Below, one piece after another: positions 26,483 to 34,465 of a stretch of DNA of 64,000 nucleotides (its first letter is position 1; every line of letters starts with the position of its first letter). The stretch is from positions 1 to 64,000 of the forward strand of contig JAEXHI010000031.1 in the NCBI GenBank assembly GCA_023450085.1, given 5' to 3'. The DNA is from Bacteroidota bacterium (lineage in GTDB: Bacteria; Bacteroidota; Bacteroidia; Sphingobacteriales; Sphingobacteriaceae). The notes beneath the pieces are model-generated. The model did no database searches, was not told the origin of the DNA, and saw only the letters and a program-made list of their open reading frames with translations. The position numbers were made by a program, and so were the translations under genes.

Positions 26483-26573
26483 CCATTCCGATGAATTTCA
26501 TAACTGAAAACATCTTTGGAAGTTGAGGGTTTTCCCTTAGTCTATAACTTCTGTTTCAGTTATTTCATAATGG
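26483..26573 (+). ncRNA. Candidate structured RNA (nested hairpin)
   Basis: Four nested complementary pairs in order: CCATT/AATGG (26483-26487/26569-26573), ATAACTGAAA/TTTCAGTTAT (26500-26509/26554-26563), GAAGTT/AACTTC (26519-26524/26546-26551) and AGGG/CCCT with a TTTT loop (26526-26537). Together they give a roughly 90-nt irregular hairpin with internal loops, directly after a promoter box. Shape and position would allow a 6S-like RNA or a leader element, but I recognise no conserved family motif. An 11-codon ORF (from 26491) overlaps it. Confidence 0.35.
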
Positions 26574-26702
26574 TAAAAAAGATCATTGAGTTATTTCAGT
26601 TTTCGCAACAATAAAAGAAATAAGCTGTGGCTGTTTTGGACAGGCGCTTGTTTAATAAACCTGATGGTAGTGAAAATACTTTTTGTTACACCTGCGTACC
26701 AC

Positions 26703-26735
26703 AAACCTCGCAGGTTTTAGAAACCTGTGAGGTTT
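26703..26735. terminator. 33-nt palindrome, possible terminator
   Basis: AAACCTCGCAGGTTT, loop TAG, then AAACCTGTGAGGTTT followed by TT. It has the same 15-3-15 layout as the AGACTTACGAAGTCT palindromes but a different arm sequence. It could end a transcript started at 26464, giving an RNA of about 260 nt. Confidence 0.4.
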
Positions 26736-26865
26736 TTAGCATTGACACCAACAAAAAGATTGCAACGAACAGCAGGACTATAGCCGCCATGAAATACCTA
26801 ACGCTGTTTTTCAAATTGTTATAAAATTGATATTGAAATAACCTGTAACCGTTAATTTTATTAAA

Positions 26866-27525
26866 ATGAATTTTGATTATAATACCACCAGAAGCGAATT
26901 GATTTTGGCCGAGTATGGACGTAATGTACAAAACATGGTAAAGTACATTATTACCCTACCTACTAAAGAAGAACGCAACAAATATGCACAGGCCGTGATT
27001 GATTTAATGGGCTTTTTAAACCCTCACTTGCGTGACGTTGCCGATTTTAAACACAAACTTTGGGATCATTTACACATCATTTCCAACTATCAGATTGATG
27101 TGGATAGCCCCTACCCTAAGCCTACGCCAGAGACTAAGGAGTTTAAGCCAGACCATATTGGTTATCCCCACCAACGCATTAAATACAAACACTATGGTAA
27201 AACGGTTGAAAAACTGATTGCCAACGCCATGGAAGAACCAAATCCAGAGCGTAAAGCGGCCATGGTACAAGGTATTGCCAATTTCATGAAAATGGCCTAT
27301 GTACAATGGAACAAAGACAATGTTGCCGATGAAGTAATCATTAAAAACCTAAGGGAACTTTCTGGAGGTGCCTTAACCTTGGAAGAGAACGTGAACCTTC
27401 AAAAAGTAGAGTTCAAGTCTCAAAACAACAGACAGAACAATAATAATCGCGGCCGTCAGAACAATAAAAAGAACAACAACCGTCAGCGCAACAACAATAA
27501 CAACAATAATAAACAAAGACATTAA
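26866..27525 (+). CDS. DUF4290 protein with Asn/Arg-rich tail
   Basis: 219 residues. The first 180 match the Bacteroidota-specific DUF4290 family (begins MNFDYNTTRSELILAEYGRN; contains HPHLRDV-like NPHLRDVADFKHKLWDHLH). The last 40 residues are almost only Asn, Arg, Gln and Lys, a disordered basic tail suited to binding RNA or another polyanion. It lies 18 bp upstream of murA, an arrangement I know from other Bacteroidota, so it may be cotranscribed with peptidoglycan synthesis. Function unknown. Confidence 0.85.
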   Translation: MNFDYNTTRSELILAEYGRNVQNMVKYIITLPTKEERNKYAQAVIDLMGFLNPHLRDVADFKHKLWDHLHIISNYQIDVDSPYPKPTPETKEFKPDHIGYPHQRIKYKHYGKTVEKLIANAMEEPNPERKAAMVQGIANFMKMAYVQWNKDNVADEVIIKNLRELSGGALTLEENVNLQKVEFKSQNNRQNNNNRGRQNNKKNNNRQRNNNNNNNKQRH

Positions 27526-27543
27526 CCCAGAAAAATTATTGCA

Positions 27544-28869
27544 ATGAACGCATTTGAAATTATTGGTGGTAAAAAATTAAAGGGTGAAATCACCCCTCAG
27601 GGAGCTAAAAATGAAGCCCTACAAATTGTATCGGCGGTATTGTTAACCGAAGAAAAGGTAACCATCAGCAACATCCCAGATATTAAAGACGTTAACAAAC
27701 TGATTGACCTTTTAGCTGATTTAGGAGTAACTGTAGAGCGTTTAAACAAAGACACCTACACCTTTGAGGCTAAAAACATCGATTTGGACTTCTTCCAGTC
27801 AGAAACTTTTAAATCTAAAGGAGGCAGCTTACGTGGTTCTATCATGATTGTTGGACCATTGTTGGCACGTTTCGGTAAAGCCGCTATCCCTAAACCAGGT
27901 GGTGATAAAATTGGCCGTCGCCGTTTAGACACACACTTTTTGGGCTTCGAAAAATTGGGTGCCAAGTTTGTTTACGACAGCAAAAAATCTTTCTTTAATG
28001 TTGATGCTACCGATCTAAAAGGTACTTACATTCTGTTAGACGAAGCATCGGTAACGGGAACAGCAAATATTGTGATGGCAGCAGTTTTGGCCAAAGGCAC
28101 TACTACCATTTACAACGCAGCTTGCGAACCTTATTTACAACAACTTTGTAAAATGCTGAACCGTATGGGCGCTAAAATTAGCGGCATTGGCTCTAACCTA
28201 TTAACCATTGAAGGGGTTAAAAAACTAGGTGGAACTGAGCACCGTATGTTGCCAGACATGATTGAGATTGGTTCTTTCATTGGTTTAGCGGCAATGACCG
28301 AATCGGAAATTACCATTAAAAATGTACAGTACGACGAGCTAGGTGTTATTCCTGAGGTGTTTAAAAAACTGGGTATTAAATTGGAACGCAGAGGTGACGA
28401 TATTTATGTGCCTTCGCAAAAACACTACGAAATAGATACTTTTATTGATGGCTCTATCCTTACGATTGCCGATGCACCTTGGCCTGGTTTTACGCCAGAT
28501 TTGCTGAGCATTGTGTTGGTAGTAGCTACACAGGCCAAAGGAAATGTGTTGATTCACCAAAAAATGTTCGAAAGTCGCTTGTTCTTTGTAGATAAGTTGA
28601 TAGACATGGGCGCTCAAATCATTCTTTGTGATCCGCACCGTGCTACCGTTAACGGTATCGATAAAAAATACAAATTACGTGGTATCAGCATGACTTCGCC
28701 TGATATTAGAGCGGGAGTTTCCCTTTTAATCGCAGCATTGTCTGCCGAAGGAAAATCAACCATCTTTAACATTGAGCAAATTGAGCGTGGCTATCAAGAC
28801 ATCGATACTCGTTTACGTGCCTTAGGTGCGCAAATTAAACGTGTGGACGCGGCTGCACCAAGCCATTAG
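27544..28869 (+). CDS. murA: UDP-GlcNAc 1-carboxyvinyltransferase MurA (Asp variant)
   Basis: 441 residues, full length. Catalyses the first committed step of peptidoglycan synthesis, transfer of enolpyruvate from PEP to UDP-GlcNAc, in the cytosol. Recognisable EPSP-synthase-fold features are the N-terminal QGAKNEALQI with the conserved Lys/Asn, SLRGSIMIVGPLLARFG, and repeated alpha/beta units. The catalytic loop reads KPGGDKIGRRRLDTH: the Cys attacked by fosfomycin (Cys115 in E. coli) is Asp121 here. MurA enzymes with Asp at this site, as in Mycobacterium and Chlamydia, are active but insensitive to fosfomycin. A terminator follows at 28910. Confidence 0.95.
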   Translation: MNAFEIIGGKKLKGEITPQGAKNEALQIVSAVLLTEEKVTISNIPDIKDVNKLIDLLADLGVTVERLNKDTYTFEAKNIDLDFFQSETFKSKGGSLRGSIMIVGPLLARFGKAAIPKPGGDKIGRRRLDTHFLGFEKLGAKFVYDSKKSFFNVDATDLKGTYILLDEASVTGTANIVMAAVLAKGTTTIYNAACEPYLQQLCKMLNRMGAKISGIGSNLLTIEGVKKLGGTEHRMLPDMIEIGSFIGLAAMTESEITIKNVQYDELGVIPEVFKKLGIKLERRGDDIYVPSQKHYEIDTFIDGSILTIADAPWPGFTPDLLSIVLVVATQAKGNVLIHQKMFESRLFFVDKLIDMGAQIILCDPHRATVNGIDKKYKLRGISMTSPDIRAGVSLLIAALSAEGKSTIFNIEQIERGYQDIDTRLRALGAQIKRVDAAAPSH

Positions 28870-28909
28870 TATTTAGAGGTTGTAGCCATACAATCTAATC
28901 ATATTTAGA

Positions 28910-28949
28910 AAAGCAGGACCAGTACATTTCACCATGTTAGTCCTGCTTT
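28910..28949 (+). terminator. Terminator after murA
   Basis: AAAGCAGGAC and GTCCTGCTTT form a perfect 10-bp stem around a 20-nt loop, followed by CTCTTTT. It lies 40 bp beyond the murA stop. Confidence 0.65.
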
Positions 28950-29013
28950 CTCTTTTAGTCCTCTCCCGATTATGTGATTGTAATTGCTTTTTATGGATTT
29001 AACCAACTAAATG

Positions 29014-29149
29014 AACCACATAGACACATAGTAAACCCATCGACCCAAAATCGGCCTTATCCTATTTGGAATGTGCAAATTGGCTCTACTTGTTCTTTAA
29101 AAACCATCCACTATAATAGCAAAATGATGACCTATGTGTCTATGTGGTT
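29014..29149. mobile_element. 136-bp MITE-like element, doubled-octamer TIRs
   Basis: A perfect 18-bp terminal inverted repeat, AACCACATAGACACATAG and its complement. The terminus contains the tandem pair CCACATAG-ACACATAG, the same design as the elements at 4835 and 22066. It occupies most of the 365-bp gap between murA and the acyltransferase gene; the rest of that gap holds the murA terminator and the next promoter. Confidence 0.6.
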
Positions 29150-29209
29150 GTATTTCCTTCCCAACAACTATCTTTAGATTTTCCACAGAAGCTTTACGTT
29201 AAATATTCC

Positions 29210-29217
29210 TATTTTTG
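29210..29217 (+). promoter_or_regulatory. -7 element upstream of acyltransferase gene
   Basis: TATTTTTG fits TAnnTTTG and lies 17 nt before the TTG start at 29235, giving a leader of roughly 12 nt. No clear -33 TTG at the expected distance. Confidence 0.4.
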
Positions 29218-29234
29218 ACGCACAAAACAGCGGC

Positions 29235-30251
29235 TTGAAAAACTACATCAGCAACTTAAGGAACATTGCCACCTTTGCAGTTATATTGCTGCACGTTACT
29301 GCTCCATTTGTACTACAATTCAACAAAATCAGCTTTGCTTCCTGGCAATTGGCTAATCTATTGGATTCGATGCTCCGCTTTGGCGTTCCTGTTTTTGTGA
29401 TGATTTCTGGTGCGGTACTGCTTGACCGTAGTGAACCTTTAAGTGCTTTCTTATCCAAACGTTTAAAACGAGTGGTACTCCCATTTTTATTTTGGAGTGT
29501 TGTTTATTTCATTTTTGTATATGCCGGCAGTTTCCAAAAGTTCTCGATACTACAACTGTCGCAAATCTTACTTAATAAATTGCTCAAAGGCACCTATTAT
29601 CATTTATGGTACGTGTATATGATTTTGGGTATTTACCTGTTTGTACCCATCATTAGAAAATGGGCGCAAAACAGTACCAAACAAGAACTACAATACTTCC
29701 TACTTTTATGGGCAATTACATTATTAATTAATACTAATGTGGCTAAATACCTGCCCAGCATAGAAGTTCTATATTTCAGCAAATACTTGGGTTATTTTGT
29801 ATTGGGTCATTATCTAGACAAACACGTAACCACCTCTCGACCTAAAAACAACTTATATTTAATGTTCTTTGTATTTGGGGTTGCATTAACTTTCCTATCC
29901 GCCAGCTATCTTTCTGTAAAAGAAAACCAGCTCAACATCACCTACTATAACTATCTTTCACCAAACGTTTGCTTGCTTTCTGTAGGGATTTTTCTTTTAG
30001 GCAAAAGCTTGCTACATGGCTCAAACAAACTTTCCATTAACTTAGACAAACATAGCTACGGCATTTATTTGGTTCACGTTTTAGTATTACACTACATTTA
30101 TCGTTTTACCAGCTATTTCAGTTATGATAAGAATTCGCCCTTGTGGTTGTTCCTCTATATCATGGTGATCTCTATAGTTACTTATGCCATTTCTTATGCA
30201 TTAATTAGGCTTTTAGCCATTAACAAAAAGCTTCGTCCATTAATTACGTAA
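29235..30251 (+). CDS. Acyltransferase 3 family membrane protein
   Basis: 338 residues, polytopic with about 10 hydrophobic segments. The start NLRNIATFAVILLHVTAPF carries the conserved His of the AT3 (OafA/WecH) family. VFVMISGAVLLDR, LKRVVLPFLFWSVVYF and HLWYVYMILGIYLFVPI are typical. It probably O-acetylates a surface glycan or lipid carrier from the inner membrane. The start is TTG at 29235, just before the first conserved residues; no ATG is available. No glycan locus is adjacent, so the substrate is unknown. Confidence 0.88.
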   Translation: MKNYISNLRNIATFAVILLHVTAPFVLQFNKISFASWQLANLLDSMLRFGVPVFVMISGAVLLDRSEPLSAFLSKRLKRVVLPFLFWSVVYFIFVYAGSFQKFSILQLSQILLNKLLKGTYYHLWYVYMILGIYLFVPIIRKWAQNSTKQELQYFLLLWAITLLINTNVAKYLPSIEVLYFSKYLGYFVLGHYLDKHVTTSRPKNNLYLMFFVFGVALTFLSASYLSVKENQLNITYYNYLSPNVCLLSVGIFLLGKSLLHGSNKLSINLDKHSYGIYLVHVLVLHYIYRFTSYFSYDKNSPLWLFLYIMVISIVTYAISYALIRLLAINKKLRPLIT

Positions 30252-30282
30252 AACCTTCTTTTTTAAACTTCAAAAACTAAAC

Positions 30283-30786
30283 ATGATTTTAAGAAAAGCG
30301 AAATCCTCAGAAATAGCTCAAATTTGGGAAATTATTCAATATGCTATCGCACAAAGAAAAGCGGATGGCAGTACGCAATGGCAAGATGGTTATCCTAACG
30401 AAAATACCATTCAAACCGACATCAATCAGGGTTATGGTTATGTGATTGAAGAAGACGGAATCATCTTATTATACACCGCTATTATATTTGGCATAGAGCC
30501 CGCTTACGAAAACATAGAGGGACAATGGTTAAGCAATGGAGATTATGCGGTACTCCATCGTGTTGCAGCTTCCCCGCTTGCTAAAGGAAAATCAATTGCC
30601 ACGAAGCTTTTCCAAATGGTTGAAGATTTATGCATCGAGAAAAACGTGTACAGCATCAAGGTTGACACTAATTTCGACAACATGGCGATGCTTAGGATAT
30701 TAGAAAAGTTAGATTACACCTACTGTGGCGAAGTTCATTTTAGAGGTGCCAGCAGAAAGGCTTTCGAAAAAGTATTGCCGAGGTAG
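30283..30786 (+). CDS. GNAT-family N-acetyltransferase
   Basis: 167 residues. The GNAT fold is visible from LRKAKSSEIAQIWEII, the acetyl-CoA segment VAASPLAKGKSIATKLFQMVED (key residues V, then KGKSIA), and VDTNFDNMAMLRILEKLDY near the end. It transfers an acetyl group to an unidentified amine. It lies 31 bp after the acyltransferase gene and could be cotranscribed. Signature positions are intact. Confidence 0.85.
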   Translation: MILRKAKSSEIAQIWEIIQYAIAQRKADGSTQWQDGYPNENTIQTDINQGYGYVIEEDGIILLYTAIIFGIEPAYENIEGQWLSNGDYAVLHRVAASPLAKGKSIATKLFQMVEDLCIEKNVYSIKVDTNFDNMAMLRILEKLDYTYCGEVHFRGASRKAFEKVLPR

Positions 30787-30816
30787 AAATTAGGCTTTAG
30801 TACCAACTTTGTAGTT

Positions 30817-30910
30817 TGTCATTCAGGACGCAGTGAAGACCGCAAAGCAGCTACGAAGTAAATCTCCTATTAAGCTCCACTTTGAGATCCCTCCTCTCGT
30901 CGGAATGACA
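30817..30910. repeat. TGTCATTC...GAATGACA intergenic element
   Basis: 94 bp with left end TGTCATTCAGGACGCAGTGA and right end CTCTCGTCGGAATGACA, an 8-bp perfect terminal inversion with further imperfect pairing. Non-coding; lies between the GNAT gene and the next CDS. Confidence 0.6.
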
Positions 30911-31047
30911 AAAACACACTAACGATTTGATCTATCAAAGCAAATCCCGAAGACAAGGTACATTTCATAAAAACAATATCTGTAAACTATCAAACAGCTA
31001 TGTTCCTTTTTTGTTAATGGTATGAAACAATCCATTAAACCAAACAA

Positions 31048-31551
31048 GTGATGATAAAAAACAGATATCTTTTAATAGCCATTGTCTTAGGCGCTGCATT
31101 TTTTACTTTAGGCTTCTATGCCAATAAGCCACCCAAAGACAACGAATCATTAAAACCTGATACCATCTTAACTAAATCCCAAATAGCTAAAAACGACATC
31201 TATCCTGAGCAATCTTCAGCTCCATCAGAAAAGGATTATGCCAAGATATTAAAAGGCAAATTTATACTAGAAGGTTCCGACTATGCAGGTTATCAATTCA
31301 TTGACACAAAAACCATTAGCTGGACAAACGAGATGTTCCCAATGGACCCTGACACTTCACATCTTAAATGGATTGATGAAAGTACTTTTATTACTAAGTC
31401 CATAAAAAGAACAGACAAGAATTGTGCGCCAGCAATAAGTATACTTAAGGTAGTGAGCTACGATGGAAATAAACTCATTTTAAAAGATTATTGGACTGGC
31501 TGGAACGATAGAAAAGACGAGCTTCATACTTTTCATCAATCCAAAGAATAA
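31048..31551 (+). CDS. Uncharacterised membrane-anchored protein
   Basis: 167 residues. An N-terminal membrane segment (about 6-24) acts as uncleaved anchor or signal peptide. The mature domain is hydrophilic and beta-rich (KGKFILEGSDYAGYQFIDTKTI), with one Cys. It does not match a family I know. Flanked on both sides by TGTCATTC-type repeats, so it stands alone. Confidence 0.65.
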   Translation: MMIKNRYLLIAIVLGAAFFTLGFYANKPPKDNESLKPDTILTKSQIAKNDIYPEQSSAPSEKDYAKILKGKFILEGSDYAGYQFIDTKTISWTNEMFPMDPDTSHLKWIDESTFITKSIKRTDKNCAPAISILKVVSYDGNKLILKDYWTGWNDRKDELHTFHQSKE

Positions 31552-31563
31552 TGAACGAACAGT

Positions 31564-31601
31564 TAATATTTATTAGCACTAGTAATATTTATTAGTACTA
31601 G
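31564..31601. repeat. Two tandem 19-bp repeats
   Basis: TAATATTTATTAGCACTAG is followed immediately by TAATATTTATTAGTACTAG, with one mismatch. It lies just after the stop of the preceding gene. Confidence 0.7.
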
Positions 31602-31613
31602 CCTCGCACCTTC

Positions 31614-31691
31614 TGTCATTCAGAGCGCAGCGAAGAATCTTAATAGCTTCTCATAATATGTCTTGAGATTCCTCCTTTCGTCGGAATGACA
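31614..31691. repeat. TGTCATTC...GAATGACA intergenic element
   Basis: 78 bp with left end TGTCATTCAGAGCGCAGCGA and right end CCTTTCGTCGGAATGACA. Shares 27 identical nt at the left with the element at 26213. Non-coding. Confidence 0.65.
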
Positions 31692-31710
31692 AAGCGCAGC
31701 AATGACAACA

Positions 31711-31742
31711 AAAAAATCCCCTTGGAATAATTCCAAGGGGAT
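31711..31742 (-). terminator. Terminator of the metalloprotease gene
   Basis: ATCCCCTTGGAA and TTCCAAGGGGAT form a 12-bp stem with a 3-nt loop. On the minus strand it ends in a run of seven T. It lies 30 bp beyond the stop of the metalloprotease gene. Confidence 0.85.
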
Positions 31743-31771
31743 GATATTCAAAATTCAAATAAATCAAAAGA

Positions 31772-34345
31772 TTACTTTTTCTTATCTAAAGCCTGCTCAA
31801 TGCGGTCAGACAAATCCTCTAAGTGATATTTACTTAAAGCATCTGACTGTGAACTTGCTTTAATAGCCTTGTCTAGCTCACGCAATTGACCTTTAACCAC
31901 CGAAATAGCATCAGTTTGGCTAGCAGTTAAGCCTGTAGGGGCGCCAGCTCCTCTACCAAAAGCAGCAGCTGCACTAGCAGGAGTTGCAGGAGGGTTTACA
32001 ATGGCAATTAATCTCTCTACATAAGCTTTTTGTAAGTTTCTGCGATAAACATCAATCGCTGCACCTCCTTTTAACTCAGTAAAGATAGAGGCATTCAAAT
32101 CTTTAAATAAATCAGAGATTTTGTAAGCATTTGCACCATCAGTAGCTTCTGCAGCAATTAAATTGCCTAAAACTCGAGTTGAAACAATACGAGATAAAGC
32201 AGCATTTTGCAATTTAGAAACTACAACCAATGGGCTTTCGTTAATGTTATCTAAAATAGACTGATCTAATAACCATTTTGGCGTAGTAAATACTTGTCTG
32301 TTTAAAAACTCCATGGCTTCTTTTTGAGTTGCAGCAGGAGTACGCTCATAAACTAAACCTTCTTGATCTACCGTTTTTGGATTTTCGTAAATACCACCAA
32401 TGTTTTTACTTACGTGGCCAACATAACGACCAAGTTGAGTAGTCAATTGTCCGTACATGTTACCTAGCTCATCATAGTTCTCACCTGGTTGTTTAGTCCA
32501 AGTTTTTAGATTAGCTAAAATTACTTTCAAGTTTTTGATACCATAATCACTTGCTTTCATCGCATTGTCACCTAAATCCTCATTTTGTGAATGCGGGTCA
32601 TCAGGATTAGTTTCGGTACCAAACCATAAGCGTCTGTTTTTAGCGGCTTCAACAGTCATCTTATCTAATATTTTCATATCAGAGGCAACTGTTTTGCTAT
32701 CAGGGAAATATTTATAACCCCACTCAATTGCCCATTTGTCATAATCGCCAATGCGAGGATATAAACCTGATTTAGAGATGTTATCTTCTGGTTGTGCTAC
32801 ATAGTTAAAACGAGCATAGTCCATAATTGATGGTGTGTGGCCATTTTCTTCTACCCATTTCTTGTTACGTAAGTTCTCTACAGGAACCGTTGAGCTTGAA
32901 CCATAGTTATGACGTAAGCCTAAAGTATGACCTACTTCGTGAGAAGATACAAAACGGATCAAATCACCCATTAGCTCATCGCTAAAGTTAACGGTACGGG
33001 CTCTTTTATCAACTGCTGCAGTTTGGATAAAATACCAATCACGAACCAATTTCATTACGTTGTGGTACCAGTTGATATGGCTTTCCATAATTTCACCAGT
33101 ACGTGGATCTGAAATACTTGGACCACTTGCATTAGGGATTTCAGATGGTTTATAAACGATAGCAGAATTACGGGCATCATCTAAGCTCCAAGTAGAATCT
33201 TGTTCTTTAGTTGGTGCCATTTTACCAATTACTGCATTTTTAAAGCCTGCTTTTTCAAAAGCTTTTTGCCAATCGTTAACACCTGCAATTAAATATGGCA
33301 CCCATTTTTTAGGTGTTGCTGGATCAATATAGAAAACAATTGGTTTAGCTGGTTCTACCAATTCGCCACGCTTATATTTAGCCATGTCTTGCGGCTTTGG
33401 CTCTAGTCTCCAACGTTTCACTAATTCTACCTCTTTAACACCTTGAGGATTTAAATCGAAATCGGTATAACCTACTGCGAAATAACCTACGCGAGGATCA
33501 AAATAACGAGCTTTCATTGGCACTTTAGGTAAAATTACCAATGAAGTGTTTAATTCTAAGGTAACTGAACCAGTTGGAGCACCACCGCCACCAAAAGAAG
33601 GCGCGCCACCGCCTCCACCCATTCCTGAGCTTTGAGCAGCTTTAGCATAAGTTTTTACGGTTTTAATCTCCACATTGGTAGGGAAACTTTTTACATCTTG
33701 GATATAGCTTCTATCTGCTTGTTGCGCACCAATTCCAAATCTAGATTTGAACATTGAAGAACCGAAATAGAAAATATCATTATCGCTGTTGATATAAGTA
33801 GTCACATCAATTACACTTCCATTTTTACCTGGTGTGTAAGCAGCAATATCAAATGAAGCAGCAATAGGCTGTACGCTTGAATTTTTCAAAGATTGGTACA
33901 TCGAAGAAGTACTGTCAGCACCATAAGCTCTAAAGCTTACTTTACGCATGAAAATTCTGTTGTTTGGTCCTTTTTCAAAGCGGATTACCGAACTACCAAT
34001 TTGGTCACCTGCATAACCTTGAGCTGCACGTACTTCAGCTCCTGATTTTGAGATACGGCTTACTACCAAAATATCTCTGTTTAAAGTGCTATCGGCAATC
34101 TCGAAATAGAATTTATCATCAATTCTATGAGCGGTAATCATTCCTTTACGAGTAAGTGCCTTGTTAGTGATGACTTGATCATAAGGTTTTGGTTGTGCTC
34201 TAGGAGCTGCAGCGGCGCCAAATGCACCAGGAGCTCTACGAGTGGTGTCAGTTGGGGCACCACCACCTTGAGCGGGTCTTTGGGCATGCGCAAAAGTCAC
34301 CGCACCCGCAACCATTAGTAGGGTAAATAGATTTTTCTTCATCAA
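31772..34345 (-). CDS. Secreted zinc-dependent metalloprotease (DUF5117/5118)
   Basis: 857 residues with a signal peptide (about 1-21, ending AHAQ). A Gly/Pro/Ala-rich linker follows (22-50), and then the DUF5118/DUF5117 N-terminal region. The metzincin motif HEVGHTLGLRH begins at His469, with three His ligands and the catalytic Glu. The C-terminal DUF4953-like region is helical. It is predicted to be an extracytoplasmic peptidase; substrates of the family are not established. No T9SS sorting domain, so probably periplasmic or released otherwise. Single transcription unit with its own terminator. Confidence 0.9.
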   Translation of the reverse strand: MMKKNLFTLLMVAGAVTFAHAQRPAQGGGAPTDTTRRAPGAFGAAAAPRAQPKPYDQVITNKALTRKGMITAHRIDDKFYFEIADSTLNRDILVVSRISKSGAEVRAAQGYAGDQIGSSVIRFEKGPNNRIFMRKVSFRAYGADSTSSMYQSLKNSSVQPIAASFDIAAYTPGKNGSVIDVTTYINSDNDIFYFGSSMFKSRFGIGAQQADRSYIQDVKSFPTNVEIKTVKTYAKAAQSSGMGGGGGAPSFGGGGAPTGSVTLELNTSLVILPKVPMKARYFDPRVGYFAVGYTDFDLNPQGVKEVELVKRWRLEPKPQDMAKYKRGELVEPAKPIVFYIDPATPKKWVPYLIAGVNDWQKAFEKAGFKNAVIGKMAPTKEQDSTWSLDDARNSAIVYKPSEIPNASGPSISDPRTGEIMESHINWYHNVMKLVRDWYFIQTAAVDKRARTVNFSDELMGDLIRFVSSHEVGHTLGLRHNYGSSSTVPVENLRNKKWVEENGHTPSIMDYARFNYVAQPEDNISKSGLYPRIGDYDKWAIEWGYKYFPDSKTVASDMKILDKMTVEAAKNRRLWFGTETNPDDPHSQNEDLGDNAMKASDYGIKNLKVILANLKTWTKQPGENYDELGNMYGQLTTQLGRYVGHVSKNIGGIYENPKTVDQEGLVYERTPAATQKEAMEFLNRQVFTTPKWLLDQSILDNINESPLVVVSKLQNAALSRIVSTRVLGNLIAAEATDGANAYKISDLFKDLNASIFTELKGGAAIDVYRRNLQKAYVERLIAIVNPPATPASAAAAFGRGAGAPTGLTASQTDAISVVKGQLRELDKAIKASSQSDALSKYHLEDLSDRIEQALDKKK

Positions 34346-34465
34346 TTTTTTGAATAAGTTAATTGCTGGAAGTAAAAATAGGTGTAGCGCTACGATAATT
34401 TCAGAATTACGTATAACTTATTAGTTACATCGTAAAACAATTTAGAATAAATAGGAATTTTAGGC

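Larger units (their letters stand above)
26093..26865. other. Gene-free stretch: repeats and a possible RNA gene
   Basis: 773 bp with no credible protein gene. In order: a TTGGTTGG/GGATGG low-complexity run (26093-26142), a copy of the AACCTGTGGTTGG hairpin (26149-26187), and a TGTCATTC-type element (26213-26388). Next come an ACTTTCTAC pyrimidine-rich array ending in a TATCTTTG promoter box (26400-26471) and a nested hairpin region (26483-26573). A second small stem TTATTTC...GAAATAA follows (26591-26622), then a 33-nt palindrome with a short T-run (26703-26735). The ORFs seen here lack codon bias and homology. Confidence 0.7.

Noticed and set aside
26627..26824. 65-codon ORF in the gap before DUF4290
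   Set aside because: It runs through the 33-nt palindrome, lacks codon bias and resembles nothing known.
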